Below the pieces are notes generated by a model that was not told where the DNA came from, searched no databases, and was given only the letters and a program-made list of their open reading frames with translations. From contig NZ_FWXD01000003.1 of the NCBI RefSeq assembly GCF_900176275.1, positions 1 to 64,000 on the forward strand: a stretch of DNA of 64,000 nucleotides, read 5' to 3'. This document shows, piece by piece, positions 32,971 through 41,414 of this stretch. Position 1 is the stretch's first letter. Every line of letters begins with the position of its first letter. Made by a program: the position numbers and the translations under genes. This DNA comes from Andreprevotia lacus DSM 23236 (GTDB lineage: Bacteria > Pseudomonadota > Gammaproteobacteria > Burkholderiales > Chitinibacteraceae).

Positions 32971-33046
32971 TGTCGTGCCCGGCCAGGCATCTGCAGCGAT
33001 GAGTGAGCCGGTCAAACAACAAGAAACCTACAGGTAGTACCAAGCC

Positions 33047-33421
33047 ATGAATGATTTGCACATCCCTGCCAGCCAATCCACCCCGGAAATCCGCACCGAC
33101 AGCGCTGCGGGTACCCTGCTGATGCGCGGCGATTCCTACCCGGAAAACTCCTTCGAGCTGTTCTCGCCCCTGCTGGGCTGGGTGCAGCGCTATCTGGCCG
33201 AAACCGTGCAGCCGCTGGTGCTCAACCTGCACCTGCTGTACCTGAACACCAGCAGCGTGAAGGTGATGATGGAGATTTTCGACAATCTCGAAGAAGCCCA
33301 TGCCGGCGGCCGCACGGTCAGCGTGAACTGGCACTATGATCAGGAAAACGAGCGCGTGGCCGAGCTGGCCGAAGAGTTCAAGGAAGATTGCAGCTTTCCG
33401 TTCAATATCGTGCAGCAATAA
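33047..33421 (+). CDS. siaC: SiaC-type regulator of the diguanylate cyclase
   Basis: A 124-residue protein of the SiaC (DUF1987) family. The phosphorylated residue is conserved at the same number as in P. aeruginosa, Thr68 in LYLNTSSVK. Unphosphorylated SiaC binds SiaD and activates c-di-GMP synthesis. It precedes siaD by 8 bases. Confidence 0.92.
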   Translation: MNDLHIPASQSTPEIRTDSAAGTLLMRGDSYPENSFELFSPLLGWVQRYLAETVQPLVLNLHLLYLNTSSVKVMMEIFDNLEEAHAGGRTVSVNWHYDQENERVAELAEEFKEDCSFPFNIVQQ

Positions 33422-33429
33422 GGCCGGCC

Positions 33430-34242
33430 ATGAACGACGTCACCCCGCTGGATCTGCGCATCGAGGCACTGCTGGCCGATGCGCAGTACGACGACCATCC
33501 GCTGCGCGGCGCACTGAACGAGCTGTATGGCGAGTTCCGCTCGCAGTTGCACCTGATCGAGCGCGTCACCCATGTCTCCGACCTTTATCAGCACATGGCG
33601 CGCGAGCAAAACCAGTCGCTGCTGGAGCGTTACCGCCGCCAGCTGAAAAAGCTGGAAAAGATCGCGCGTATTTCCGATCGCTATCAGGCCGTGATGCGTG
33701 ACTTGAACGAGGCGCTCAAGGATGCCTCCAACCACGACGCGCTCACCGGTCTTGCCAACCGGCGCATGCTGATGGATGCGCTGCGCACCGAATCCAACCG
33801 CCTGCTGCGCCAGGGCCGGCCAATGACGCTGGTGCTGGCCGACATCGATCACTTCAAGCAGATCAACGACGCCTACGGGCATGAGCGTGGCGATGCCGTA
33901 CTGGTGGACATTGCCCGTGCCATGGCCTCGTCGGTGCGTGAATACGATCTGTGCGGCCGCTGGGGCGGCGAGGAATTCCTCATCGTGATGCCGGAAACCG
34001 GCCTGCCCGAAGCACTGGAAGCCGTCGAGCGCATGCGCCGCGCAATTGCCGCGCTGCACGTGGTTGCCGGCGAACACAACGTGACCGCCAGCTTCGGCGT
34101 GGCCGAGCACCTGCCGGGCGATCATCTGTCTGCCACCATCAGCCGGGCCGATACCGCGCTCTATGCCGCCAAGAAGCTGGGGCGCAACCGCTGCGAAGTC
34201 GCCCCTGCCGGCAGCCAGCCGGCCAGCCCCGCAGCAGACTGA
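33430..34242 (+). CDS. siaD: SiaD-type diguanylate cyclase (GGDEF)
   Basis: A 270-residue cytoplasmic protein: helical N-terminal stalk (about 1-100) that in SiaD binds SiaC, then a GGDEF domain with the active-site motif GGEEF and an inhibitory RxxD (REYD) five residues before it. It makes c-di-GMP. The ribosome site overlaps the siaC stop (TAAGGCC), suggesting translational coupling. Confidence 0.92.
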   Translation: MNDVTPLDLRIEALLADAQYDDHPLRGALNELYGEFRSQLHLIERVTHVSDLYQHMAREQNQSLLERYRRQLKKLEKIARISDRYQAVMRDLNEALKDASNHDALTGLANRRMLMDALRTESNRLLRQGRPMTLVLADIDHFKQINDAYGHERGDAVLVDIARAMASSVREYDLCGRWGGEEFLIVMPETGLPEALEAVERMRRAIAALHVVAGEHNVTASFGVAEHLPGDHLSATISRADTALYAAKKLGRNRCEVAPAGSQPASPAAD

Positions 34243-34395
34243 CCACCTGCCTGGCGCACCGGCTGCACGGCTTGTTGCGCGCGGCATCCGACAGCCGTTC
34301 GTCGGCAATCCGGCCGCATAGTCGGATGCTGACAGTTTCTGGGTGCGGCAATTACTGCACTATTCAAGCATGGTCTACTCCGTCCATGCGCCTCC

Positions 34396-36090
34396 ATGTC
34401 ACCCAGCCGGCCCAGATTGCTGCCACCATTGACGCTGCGCCTGCATCATCTGCGCGGTGGTGCCACGTGGCTGTCGTTTGGCGCGCTGCTGTCGCTGCTG
34501 ATCATCATCTCGGTGCTGATCCTGCTGCCCCTGCGCGCGCAACAGCGTGCCACCATGGCCGATCTGCGCGAAACCGTGGTAGCGCGGGCCACCCTGATCC
34601 AGTCCCGTCTGAACGAAGTGTCCTACCAGGTGCAAATCCAGCGCGAAGCTGCGGAAGCGCTGCTGGAACCGCATACCCCGCTCCCCCCCTCCCCGCTGTC
34701 GGCCTATCTGGGCAGCAGCGATGGCGCACCAGGCTTGAGCCTGGCGCTGGTCCCCTCCGAGCTGGTGCCGGCGCGTGTGGGCAATCTTGTCCTGAACGCC
34801 AGCGCGGCCAGTCCCGACCTGCAACGCGAAACCCAGATGGCGCTGTGGCTGTTTCCACTGCATCGCGCCGCACTGCGCACCACCCCCGATCTGGCGTGGG
34901 TGTATTACCTGTCGGCCGGCCCGCTGTATGCCGTGTCGCCCTGGGTGCCAGTACGCGAACTGCACGACCGGTCGGCCGGCGGGCAGCCCGGGTTTCTGCT
35001 GCGCCCCAACAACGACGACTTGCTGACCCGGGCCGCCCCCGCCCGCAACCCCGGGCGTGCGGCCTTCTGGACCCAGCCCTATGTTGATCCGGCCAGCCAG
35101 CAGCTGCTGGTCAGCCACGGTGCACCGGTGTACGAAGGCCGGCATTTCCGTGGCATGGTGGGGGCAGATCTGCGACTGGGCTTTCTGCAACAGGCGCTGG
35201 ATACCCGGCACCTGTCGGGCGGGCGCCTGCTGCTGGTACGCAGCCCGACCGCCAGCCTGGCCGAGGCACGGCTGATTGCGGGCAGCAATCAGCGCATCAA
35301 CCCGCGTATCGCGCCCACGCTGGCCATGCAACTGGGGCTGAATGCGGGCGAGCTGGACGACAAGCTGGCGCAAAGCGGCGAATTCCGCCACAGCGGCACG
35401 CGCGAACTGATTGCCGTGCCCATCCCCGATGCCGGCTGGTGGCTGGTTTACGAAGTCCCCAGCGGCCGGATCATGCTGAGCGTGCTGGAGCAACTGCAAC
35501 CTGCCGCCATGGTCGTCGCCGTGCTGCTGCTGTTGCTGGTGTTCACCTATCACCGGCTGCACCGCAGCACGCTAGCGCTGCAACGGCTGGCCATGCGTGA
35601 TCCGCTCACGGGGGCCTTCAACCGCCGCGCGCTGTTCGAGGCCATGGAACGCGAGCGCGCGCGTTACCGTCGCGGCGGGCATCTGTACGGGCTGATCATG
35701 GCCGACATCGACTTCTTCAAGCAGGTCAACGACCTGTACGGCCACGCCGCCGGCGACGAAGTACTGCGCGTGATCACGCGTGTACTGCAGACCGACCTGC
35801 GTGATACCGATCTGCTGGCGCGCGTGGGCGGCGAGGAATTCGTCATCCTGCTGCCGCACAGCGACCCTGCCACCGCACTGGCCACGGCTGAACGCTTGCG
35901 CCATCAGGTAGAACAGACCGTGGTGCAAAGCGGCGACAACACCATCCAGGTCACCATCAGCCTGGGCGTCACCGTCCCCGCCTACGCCGGAGAGGAAATC
36001 GACCTGACCTACCAGCGTGCCGATGTGGCGCTGTATTCAGCCAAGTTCTCCGGGCGCAACTGCAGCAAGTGCTTCTTCATGCACGAGTGA
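34396..36090 (+). CDS. Membrane-bound diguanylate cyclase with periplasmic Cache-like domain
   Basis: A 564-residue protein: membrane helix (about 28-48), periplasmic sensor domain (about 50-365) of dCache type (WVYYLSAGPLYAVSPW, FWTQPYVDPASQQLLVSHGAPVYEGRHFRGMVGADLRL), second helix (about 368-390), and a C-terminal GGDEF domain with GGEEF and an RxxD inhibitory site (RDTD). It follows siaD after 153 bases on the same strand and may be co-transcribed, adding a second c-di-GMP source responding to an external ligand. Confidence 0.9.
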   Translation: MSPSRPRLLPPLTLRLHHLRGGATWLSFGALLSLLIIISVLILLPLRAQQRATMADLRETVVARATLIQSRLNEVSYQVQIQREAAEALLEPHTPLPPSPLSAYLGSSDGAPGLSLALVPSELVPARVGNLVLNASAASPDLQRETQMALWLFPLHRAALRTTPDLAWVYYLSAGPLYAVSPWVPVRELHDRSAGGQPGFLLRPNNDDLLTRAAPARNPGRAAFWTQPYVDPASQQLLVSHGAPVYEGRHFRGMVGADLRLGFLQQALDTRHLSGGRLLLVRSPTASLAEARLIAGSNQRINPRIAPTLAMQLGLNAGELDDKLAQSGEFRHSGTRELIAVPIPDAGWWLVYEVPSGRIMLSVLEQLQPAAMVVAVLLLLLVFTYHRLHRSTLALQRLAMRDPLTGAFNRRALFEAMERERARYRRGGHLYGLIMADIDFFKQVNDLYGHAAGDEVLRVITRVLQTDLRDTDLLARVGGEEFVILLPHSDPATALATAERLRHQVEQTVVQSGDNTIQVTISLGVTVPAYAGEEIDLTYQRADVALYSAKFSGRNCSKCFFMHE

Positions 36091-36171
36091 AGCCGCGCAC
36101 AAAACCCGGCAACGCGGTGCTGGCAAGGCGTGCAAAACGCAGCCAGCGGGGGTTTGTTTGCGGCTACTCCC

Positions 36172-37050
36172 TCAAGCTCGGCTGTCCATCACCCCGGCCA
36201 ACAGCCAGCGCTGCGTGAACACAAAGCACAGCAACACCGGCAGCGCCGCCAGCACCACGGCGGCCAGCACCAGGCTGGTCGAGGTGGCAAACGGCCCGGT
36301 CAGATCGTGGAAGATGCCCACCGCCAGCGGCATCTTCATCCGGTCGCTCAGCACCACCGATGGCCACAGGTAGTCATTCCACGCGCTGACGAAGGTAAAG
36401 ATGGCCAGCGTGGTGACGGCCGGCCACGACATCGGCACCGCAATGCGCCACATCACCTGCCATTCGTTTGCACCATCGACGCGGGCGGCCTCCAGCGCAT
36501 CGGCCGGCAGGGCCTCGAAATACTGCTTCATCATGAACACGCCGAAGGCGCTGGCGATATTGGGCAGCATGGCGGCGCCATAAGTGCCCAGCCAGCCCAG
36601 CTGCGACAGGGTGAGGAAGTTGGGCACCACGCCGATTTCCATCGGCACCATCAAGGTGGCCAGCAACAGGCCGAACAGCCAGCGCCTGCCGGGGAATTCC
36701 ATGTGCGCCAGCGCATAGCCAGCGGGAATGGCCAGCAACAAGGTGGCCAGCACGGTACACAGCGACAGCAGCAGCGAATTGCCCACGTAGGTAAAGAACG
36801 GGATTTCGTTCAGCACGCGGCCGAACCAGTACCAGCCCGGATCACGCGGCCAGAACGCCTGCGGAAACCGCCAGATGCCGGACGGGTCTTTCGACAAGCC
36901 CACCGCCAGCGCCCAGAGGAAGGGAAAGGTCATCAGCAAGGCGCACAGCAGCAGCGCTGCATAGTGCAGCGGCAGGGCCAGCGCCCCCAGCCGGATGCGC
37001 CGGGTCTGCACTGCAGCCGGCAAGTTCAGGGCCAGTTGCTCGGTGCTCAT
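36172..37050 (-). CDS. Carbohydrate ABC transporter permease (MalG/UgpE type)
   Basis: A 292-residue inner-membrane protein with about six helices and the EAA loop EAARVDGANEWQVMWRIAVPM that contacts the ATPase. It is of the CUT1 family for sugars or glycerol-phosphate. Its ATG overlaps the stop of the upstream permease gene (ATGA), so the two are translationally coupled. No ATPase or binding protein gene is present in the window. Confidence 0.9.
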   Translation of the reverse strand: MSTEQLALNLPAAVQTRRIRLGALALPLHYAALLLCALLMTFPFLWALAVGLSKDPSGIWRFPQAFWPRDPGWYWFGRVLNEIPFFTYVGNSLLLSLCTVLATLLLAIPAGYALAHMEFPGRRWLFGLLLATLMVPMEIGVVPNFLTLSQLGWLGTYGAAMLPNIASAFGVFMMKQYFEALPADALEAARVDGANEWQVMWRIAVPMSWPAVTTLAIFTFVSAWNDYLWPSVVLSDRMKMPLAVGIFHDLTGPFATSTSLVLAAVVLAALPVLLCFVFTQRWLLAGVMDSRA

Positions 37051-37931
37051 ACTTCCTTCCCCCAGATGCCTTTTTGCCCGAAGTAGCGGAACTGCACCGC
37101 CGCCACGGCAAAGCAGATGATCATCATCACCACCGCTGCTGCGGCGGCCAGCCCAAAGCTCTGGCCATGGAACGCCGCGCCGTAGACAAACATCAGCAGG
37201 GTGATGGTGTCCGAGCCACCGCCGGTCAGCACCAACACCTCCTGGAAGGTTTTCAGCGCCCCCATAGTGGCCAGCAGGGTACACAGCAGGATGACCGGCT
37301 GCAGCGCCGGCAGGGTGACGTGGCGCAGGCGTTGCCAGAAGCCGGCGCCGTCCAGCAGCGCGGCATCATGCAGCGCACGCGGCACCGCCTGCAGGCCGGC
37401 CAGATAGAGCACCATGTAATAGCCGACGTTCTTCCACACCGCGAAGATCATCGCGGCATACAGCGCAAACTGCGGCCGGCCCAGCCAATCCATGTCTGCC
37501 CCCGGCCACAGGTGGCTCCAGTCCAGCATGCTGTTGAGCAGGCCGTCATACTGGAACACATAGCGCCATGCCACTGCCACCACCGAGACCGCCACCACCA
37601 CCGGCAGGTAGTACATGGTGCGAAACCACCCTGCCCCCGGCAGCGCACGCCGCACCAGCAGCGCCAGCCCCAGTGCACCGATCTGCAGCGCCGGTACGGT
37701 CAGCAGGAACAGCAGCGAGTTTTTCAGCCCCCGGATAAAGTAATCCGATTCGGTCAGCGCCACATAGTTGGCAAATCCGTTCCACGCCGTGGCGCGCTCG
37801 GCCAGGAAGTAATCCATCAGCGACAGCCAGAGGTTGCACAGCAGCGGCCACAGGCTGAACAGCGCAAACGGCAGCAAGAACGGCAGCACGAACAAGATCC
37901 CGGTATACGGGCGCACGCCGGGTCTGGCCAT
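37047..37931 (-). CDS. Carbohydrate ABC transporter permease (MalF/UgpA type)
   Basis: A 294-residue inner-membrane protein with about six helices and the permease EAA-like loop DAALLDGAGFWQRLRHVTLPAL. Partner of the permease encoded downstream. ATG 37931 has AAGGATG upstream. The pair begins a minus-strand unit with no upstream binding protein, which is unusual for CUT1 systems. Confidence 0.9.
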   Translation of the reverse strand: MARPGVRPYTGILFVLPFLLPFALFSLWPLLCNLWLSLMDYFLAERATAWNGFANYVALTESDYFIRGLKNSLLFLLTVPALQIGALGLALLVRRALPGAGWFRTMYYLPVVVAVSVVAVAWRYVFQYDGLLNSMLDWSHLWPGADMDWLGRPQFALYAAMIFAVWKNVGYYMVLYLAGLQAVPRALHDAALLDGAGFWQRLRHVTLPALQPVILLCTLLATMGALKTFQEVLVLTGGGSDTITLLMFVYGAAFHGQSFGLAAAAAVVMMIICFAVAAVQFRYFGQKGIWGKEV

Positions 37932-38073
37932 GCTGCATCCTTGCAAGCGATTGACGATATGATGTTTTCCGGCAAACCATGGCTTGCGTCAAGGCATGCG
38001 CTGCATGGCCCGTATGCATGTCGCGCATCCGGCTGTCGCGCATAATGAAGCCGATGCCACTGGCGGATAGCCC

Positions 38074-38973
38074 ATGAAACCCAGCCTTGCCCTGCTACGG
38101 AAGCGCCCGATGCTCGCCTCTATCCTGCTGCTGCTCGTCGTTGCCCTGACCGCCTGTTGGGCCTGGGAGTGGTGGCCGCGCGCGCCGCAAACACCATCCG
38201 GCATTGCGGCCGACCAGCCCAAGGCACGCCAGCGCATCCGCACCGATTTCCTGCCCTATTGGGAACAGGTGCCGCTGCAGGAGATGGAGCGCCAGGCCGC
38301 CAAATATCCGCGCGAGCTGTGGCTGGAAGGCACCACCCACCAGCGCCAGGTGGCGCTGACCTTTGACGACGGCCCCGGCGAATACACCGGGCCGCTGCTG
38401 GATGTGCTGAAAAAGCATGGCGTGCATGCCACCTTCTTCATGCTGGGGCAGAACATGGAGCTGCGCCCGTGGGCAGTGGAGCGTGCGTGGCGCGAAGGCC
38501 ACACGCTGGCCAACCACACCTTTACCCACCCGCATCTGTCGGGTGTGGACGAGCAGACCTTCTGGGACGAGGAGCTGGGCAAAACGCAGGCCATCTTCAA
38601 GCGCATGGTAGGCTTCGAGCCGACGCTGATGCGCCCGCCCTATGGCGAGATCAGCGATGCGCAGATCGAATTCCTGGCACGGCGCGGCATCAAGGTGATC
38701 TTGTGGTCACTCGATACGCAGGACTGGAACAAGAACCGCATGCTGTTCGGCAAACACAACATCGAGCGTGCGGTGCAGGACAATATGCATGAAGAGGCGA
38801 TCATCCTGATGCACGACGCGGGTGGCAAACGCGGCAAGACGGTGGCCGCGGTCGATGCGCTCATCCCGTGGCTGAAAGCCAGCGGCTACGAGTTCGTCAC
38901 CGTGGACCGCCTGCTGGGGCTGCCGGCGCAGCCCCAGCCGCCACAGCTCAAGACCGCCAGTTTGCCGCAATGA
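38074..38973 (+). CDS. Polysaccharide deacetylase (CE4) with N-terminal membrane anchor
   Basis: A 299-residue protein: N-terminal hydrophobic segment (about 14-32) followed by a NodB-type domain. Motifs: LTFDDGPGEYT (catalytic and metal Asp), NHTFTHPH (metal His pair), RPPYGE, LWSLDTQDW and ILMHDAGG. It removes acetyl groups from an N-acetylated glycan such as chitin oligomers, peptidoglycan or a biofilm polysaccharide. Its 3' end overlaps the convergent hydrolase gene by 26 bases. Confidence 0.9.
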   Translation: MKPSLALLRKRPMLASILLLLVVALTACWAWEWWPRAPQTPSGIAADQPKARQRIRTDFLPYWEQVPLQEMERQAAKYPRELWLEGTTHQRQVALTFDDGPGEYTGPLLDVLKKHGVHATFFMLGQNMELRPWAVERAWREGHTLANHTFTHPHLSGVDEQTFWDEELGKTQAIFKRMVGFEPTLMRPPYGEISDAQIEFLARRGIKVILWSLDTQDWNKNRMLFGKHNIERAVQDNMHEEAIILMHDAGGKRGKTVAAVDALIPWLKASGYEFVTVDRLLGLPAQPQPPQLKTASLPQ

Positions 38974-39721
38974 AATCGCTGATGGCGCGGATGACCACAG
39001 GTGCACCATCGCCGCTGAGCAGATCCGCGCCATGCGCGCCGCCAGGGAAGACCTGCAGCGCCTTGGTACCCCCGGCTACCTCGTGCATGTGCGTGGTGTC
39101 GGCCAGATAGCTGTCGTACTTGCTGTTGATGAACAGCTTGGCTGCCGTCGATGCCTTGAGCGCCTCATCCGGCGCGGCAATGCTGCCATAGGCGCCCGGC
39201 GAGCTGAGCAACACGTAAAGATCGGGCTGGATGTCCAGCGCAGCCGGCACGGTAACAATGCCGCCCATGCTGGCACTGACCAGCGCCAGATGCCCTGCCC
39301 CGCGCGAGCGCGCAAAAGTGCTGGCGGCGCGCAGGTCATCGGCAATATGGCTCAGGTCTATCTTGCCGGCCGACGGCGGATAGCCACGGAAGTTGTAGGT
39401 GAGCACGGCATAACCTTGCGCAAGCAGGCCGGGCAGCAACGGTGCCCAGTCGTCCTGGGTGCGGTTGTATTGATGCGACAGCAGCACCACGCGGTCGGCA
39501 TGCTCCGGACCGTACCAGACGCCCGACAGCAATGTGCCGTCGCCACTCTGGAAGGCCACGGTTTGACCGCTGACCTTGGGTACTGCCGGTGCCGCCTCGG
39601 CCGCTGGCGCGGGTTTTGCGGCCTTGCCGGTTTTCAGCGGCTTGGCGTGCACCACCGGCAGGGCCAGCGCAGCGGCCAGCAGCAGAGCAAGATGGGGACG
39701 GTTAAGGGATGTCTTGAACAT
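38948..39721 (-). CDS. Exported alpha/beta hydrolase
   Basis: A 257-residue protein with a signal peptide (residues 1-26, ending PVVHAK) and an Ala/Pro/Lys-rich linker. Hydrolase features: VVLLSHQYNRTQDDWAPLLPGLLAQGYAVLTYNFRGYP, LVSASMGG (nucleophile Ser in SASMG), SKYDSYLADT (acid) and FPGGAHGADLL (His). Substrate unknown. CAGGAG precedes the ATG. Confidence 0.84.
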   Translation of the reverse strand: MFKTSLNRPHLALLLAAALALPVVHAKPLKTGKAAKPAPAAEAAPAVPKVSGQTVAFQSGDGTLLSGVWYGPEHADRVVLLSHQYNRTQDDWAPLLPGLLAQGYAVLTYNFRGYPPSAGKIDLSHIADDLRAASTFARSRGAGHLALVSASMGGIVTVPAALDIQPDLYVLLSSPGAYGSIAAPDEALKASTAAKLFINSKYDSYLADTTHMHEVAGGTKALQVFPGGAHGADLLSGDGAPVVIRAISDFIAANWRS

Positions 39722-39838
39722 GGCAGGGCTCCTGAAGACCGGCAAAGGCCGGCAGCAGGGCCAAGATTAGGGATGACAGCAGGCGGACCGTGATAGCAGC
39801 ATGGCCGCAGCACTGTGCAAAACGACAGGAAGACCAAT

Positions 39839-40753
39839 ATGGACCGCAACGCGCTACCGCCGCTGGCCGTCATCGGCCGCAGCATCTATCCCGATCTGGT
39901 CATGCCCATCGCCGTGGCCGAAGGCGAAGTGCTGGCGCCGGCCGACCCGGCGCACCCGCGCTACGTGATCGTGCACGTGCGGCAAGGCTCGGCCCTGCTC
40001 AGCCTGCATGGCCAGCCCGTACTGGTGAGCGCGCCGGCCGTGCTGCTGCTGGATGAGTCCAGCCGCCCGGCCATCATCCGCGCCACACGGCTGGCCTTGT
40101 CCTGTGTCTATTTCCACCCTTGCGTGGTCAACAGCGTGTTCAGCATAGAGGCACTGCAGAGCACGCCCTGGTTCGACGGCACGGCCAGCCAGGATGCCTG
40201 GCTGCTGCAGCCGTTTCTGGATGCGATACACATGGGCCAGCCGCTGACGCTGCTGCCCGCGCTGCACGCACAACTGGCCGCCGCCTGCGCGCGCATCGCC
40301 GCCGAAGGCGACGAGCAGCGTGACGGCAACTGGCCCTGCCGCATGCGCTCGTGGCTGATCGAACTGCTGTTCCGCCTGCGCGTGCTGAGTGACGACGCCC
40401 CTGCCCATGCCAGCACCGCAGCCACCGGCCACCGGCTGGATCAGGTACTGCTGCTGGTGCACGACCGCTACAACACCAGCTTTACCCTGGACGAACTGGC
40501 CCGCTGGTGCGGCAGCAACCGCACCACGCTGAACCAGCACTTCCGCAAACTGACCGGCCAGAGCGTGCGCGCCTATACCATCGCGTTGCGCATGCAGATG
40601 GCCGCCACGCTGCTGCGCGACACCCTGCTGCCGGTCAGCGAGGTCATGGAGCGCGTCGGCTATGACAACCCGAGCAATTTCACCCGTACCTTCCGCCAGA
40701 CCACCGGCGTGACGCCGCGCCAGTACCGTACTGCAGAGTGCTGGATGCAATAA
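39839..40753 (+). CDS. AraC-family transcriptional regulator
   Basis: A 304-residue regulator: N-terminal cupin-like sensing part (AVAEGEVLAPADPAHPRYVIVHVRQGSALLSLHGQPVLVSAP) and C-terminal double helix-turn-helix (FTLDELARWCGSNRTTLNQHFRKLTGQSVRAYTIALRMQMAATLLRDT, then VSEVMERVGYDNPSNFTRTFRQTTGVTPRQYR). The downstream lipocalin-like gene begins 29 bases after it and may be in the same transcript. Confidence 0.9.
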   Translation: MDRNALPPLAVIGRSIYPDLVMPIAVAEGEVLAPADPAHPRYVIVHVRQGSALLSLHGQPVLVSAPAVLLLDESSRPAIIRATRLALSCVYFHPCVVNSVFSIEALQSTPWFDGTASQDAWLLQPFLDAIHMGQPLTLLPALHAQLAAACARIAAEGDEQRDGNWPCRMRSWLIELLFRLRVLSDDAPAHASTAATGHRLDQVLLLVHDRYNTSFTLDELARWCGSNRTTLNQHFRKLTGQSVRAYTIALRMQMAATLLRDTLLPVSEVMERVGYDNPSNFTRTFRQTTGVTPRQYRTAECWMQ

Positions 40754-40782
40754 CGCAGACATTCTCCACCACAAGGATCACC

Positions 40783-41205
40783 ATGACACACCCGCTTGAA
40801 GGCGAATGGCAATTGCTCTCGTCCGACCTCACCATCGGCGACACCACATATCCCTGTCTGCCCGACGACTGGCGCATGATCAAGATGATCACAGCCACGC
40901 GCTTTGCCTTCTTTTCGGCCAGGAACGAGCGGCCGAACTTCCCGTCCTACGCCGGCACGCCCGAACTGCGACTGGAAGCCTTTGCCAGCTACAACTCGGG
41001 CAGCGGCACGTGGAGCCTCGACAACAATCAGTACGTCGAGCATATCGAGTTCTGCAATTTCCCCAACTACGTCGGCCAGTCCATCGCCTTTGACATCAGC
41101 TTCGATGGCGACCAGCTGACCATGGCCGGCCGCTATCCGCTGGTGAGCATGGGGCTGGGCGATGCCGATGGCCATCTGGTGGAAGTGTTCCGCCGTCTGC
41201 GCTGA
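40783..41205 (+). CDS. Lipocalin-like small protein
   Basis: A 140-residue soluble protein with a beta-barrel pattern of the lipocalin-like domain families: LEGEWQLLSSDLTIGD, MIKMITATRFAFFSA, GSGTWSLDNNQYVEHIEFCNFPNYVGQSIAFDISFDGDQLTMAGRYPL and VEVFRRL. Such stand-alone proteins bind small hydrophobic ligands; the role here is unknown. AAGGATC precedes the ATG. Confidence 0.75.
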   Translation: MTHPLEGEWQLLSSDLTIGDTTYPCLPDDWRMIKMITATRFAFFSARNERPNFPSYAGTPELRLEAFASYNSGSGTWSLDNNQYVEHIEFCNFPNYVGQSIAFDISFDGDQLTMAGRYPLVSMGLGDADGHLVEVFRRLR

Positions 41206-41245
41206 GCGCCTTGCACTCCATAGGGCCTTGAGCTGCGGGCCAACG

Positions 41246-41362
41246 GCATCAAGCACCCGGCCAAGCCGGGTTCTCACTGCTTATGCGAGCGAAATGACGG
41301 CGCTCTCTGATTGATTCCCCCCCGCCCTCGCCACCGCGAGGGAGCCTCGCTGTTGCTCGTCA
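41246..41362 (+). repeat. Dispersed intergenic repeat, copy C
   Basis: Begins GCATCAAGCACCCGGC, hairpin CCGG/CCGGG, variable middle ending in GATTC, then GCCCTCGCCACCGCGAGGG and GCCTCGCTG, ending GCTCGTCA as in copy B. Confidence 0.75.
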
Positions 41363-41414
41363 ATCGCTGCAGGGAACTGTTGTTGAAACGTTGAACGTCA
41401 CTACGAGGATCGCC

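Noticed and set aside
38948-38973. Overlap of the deacetylase and hydrolase 3' ends
   Set aside because: Simple convergent overlap; both reading frames are intact and end normally.
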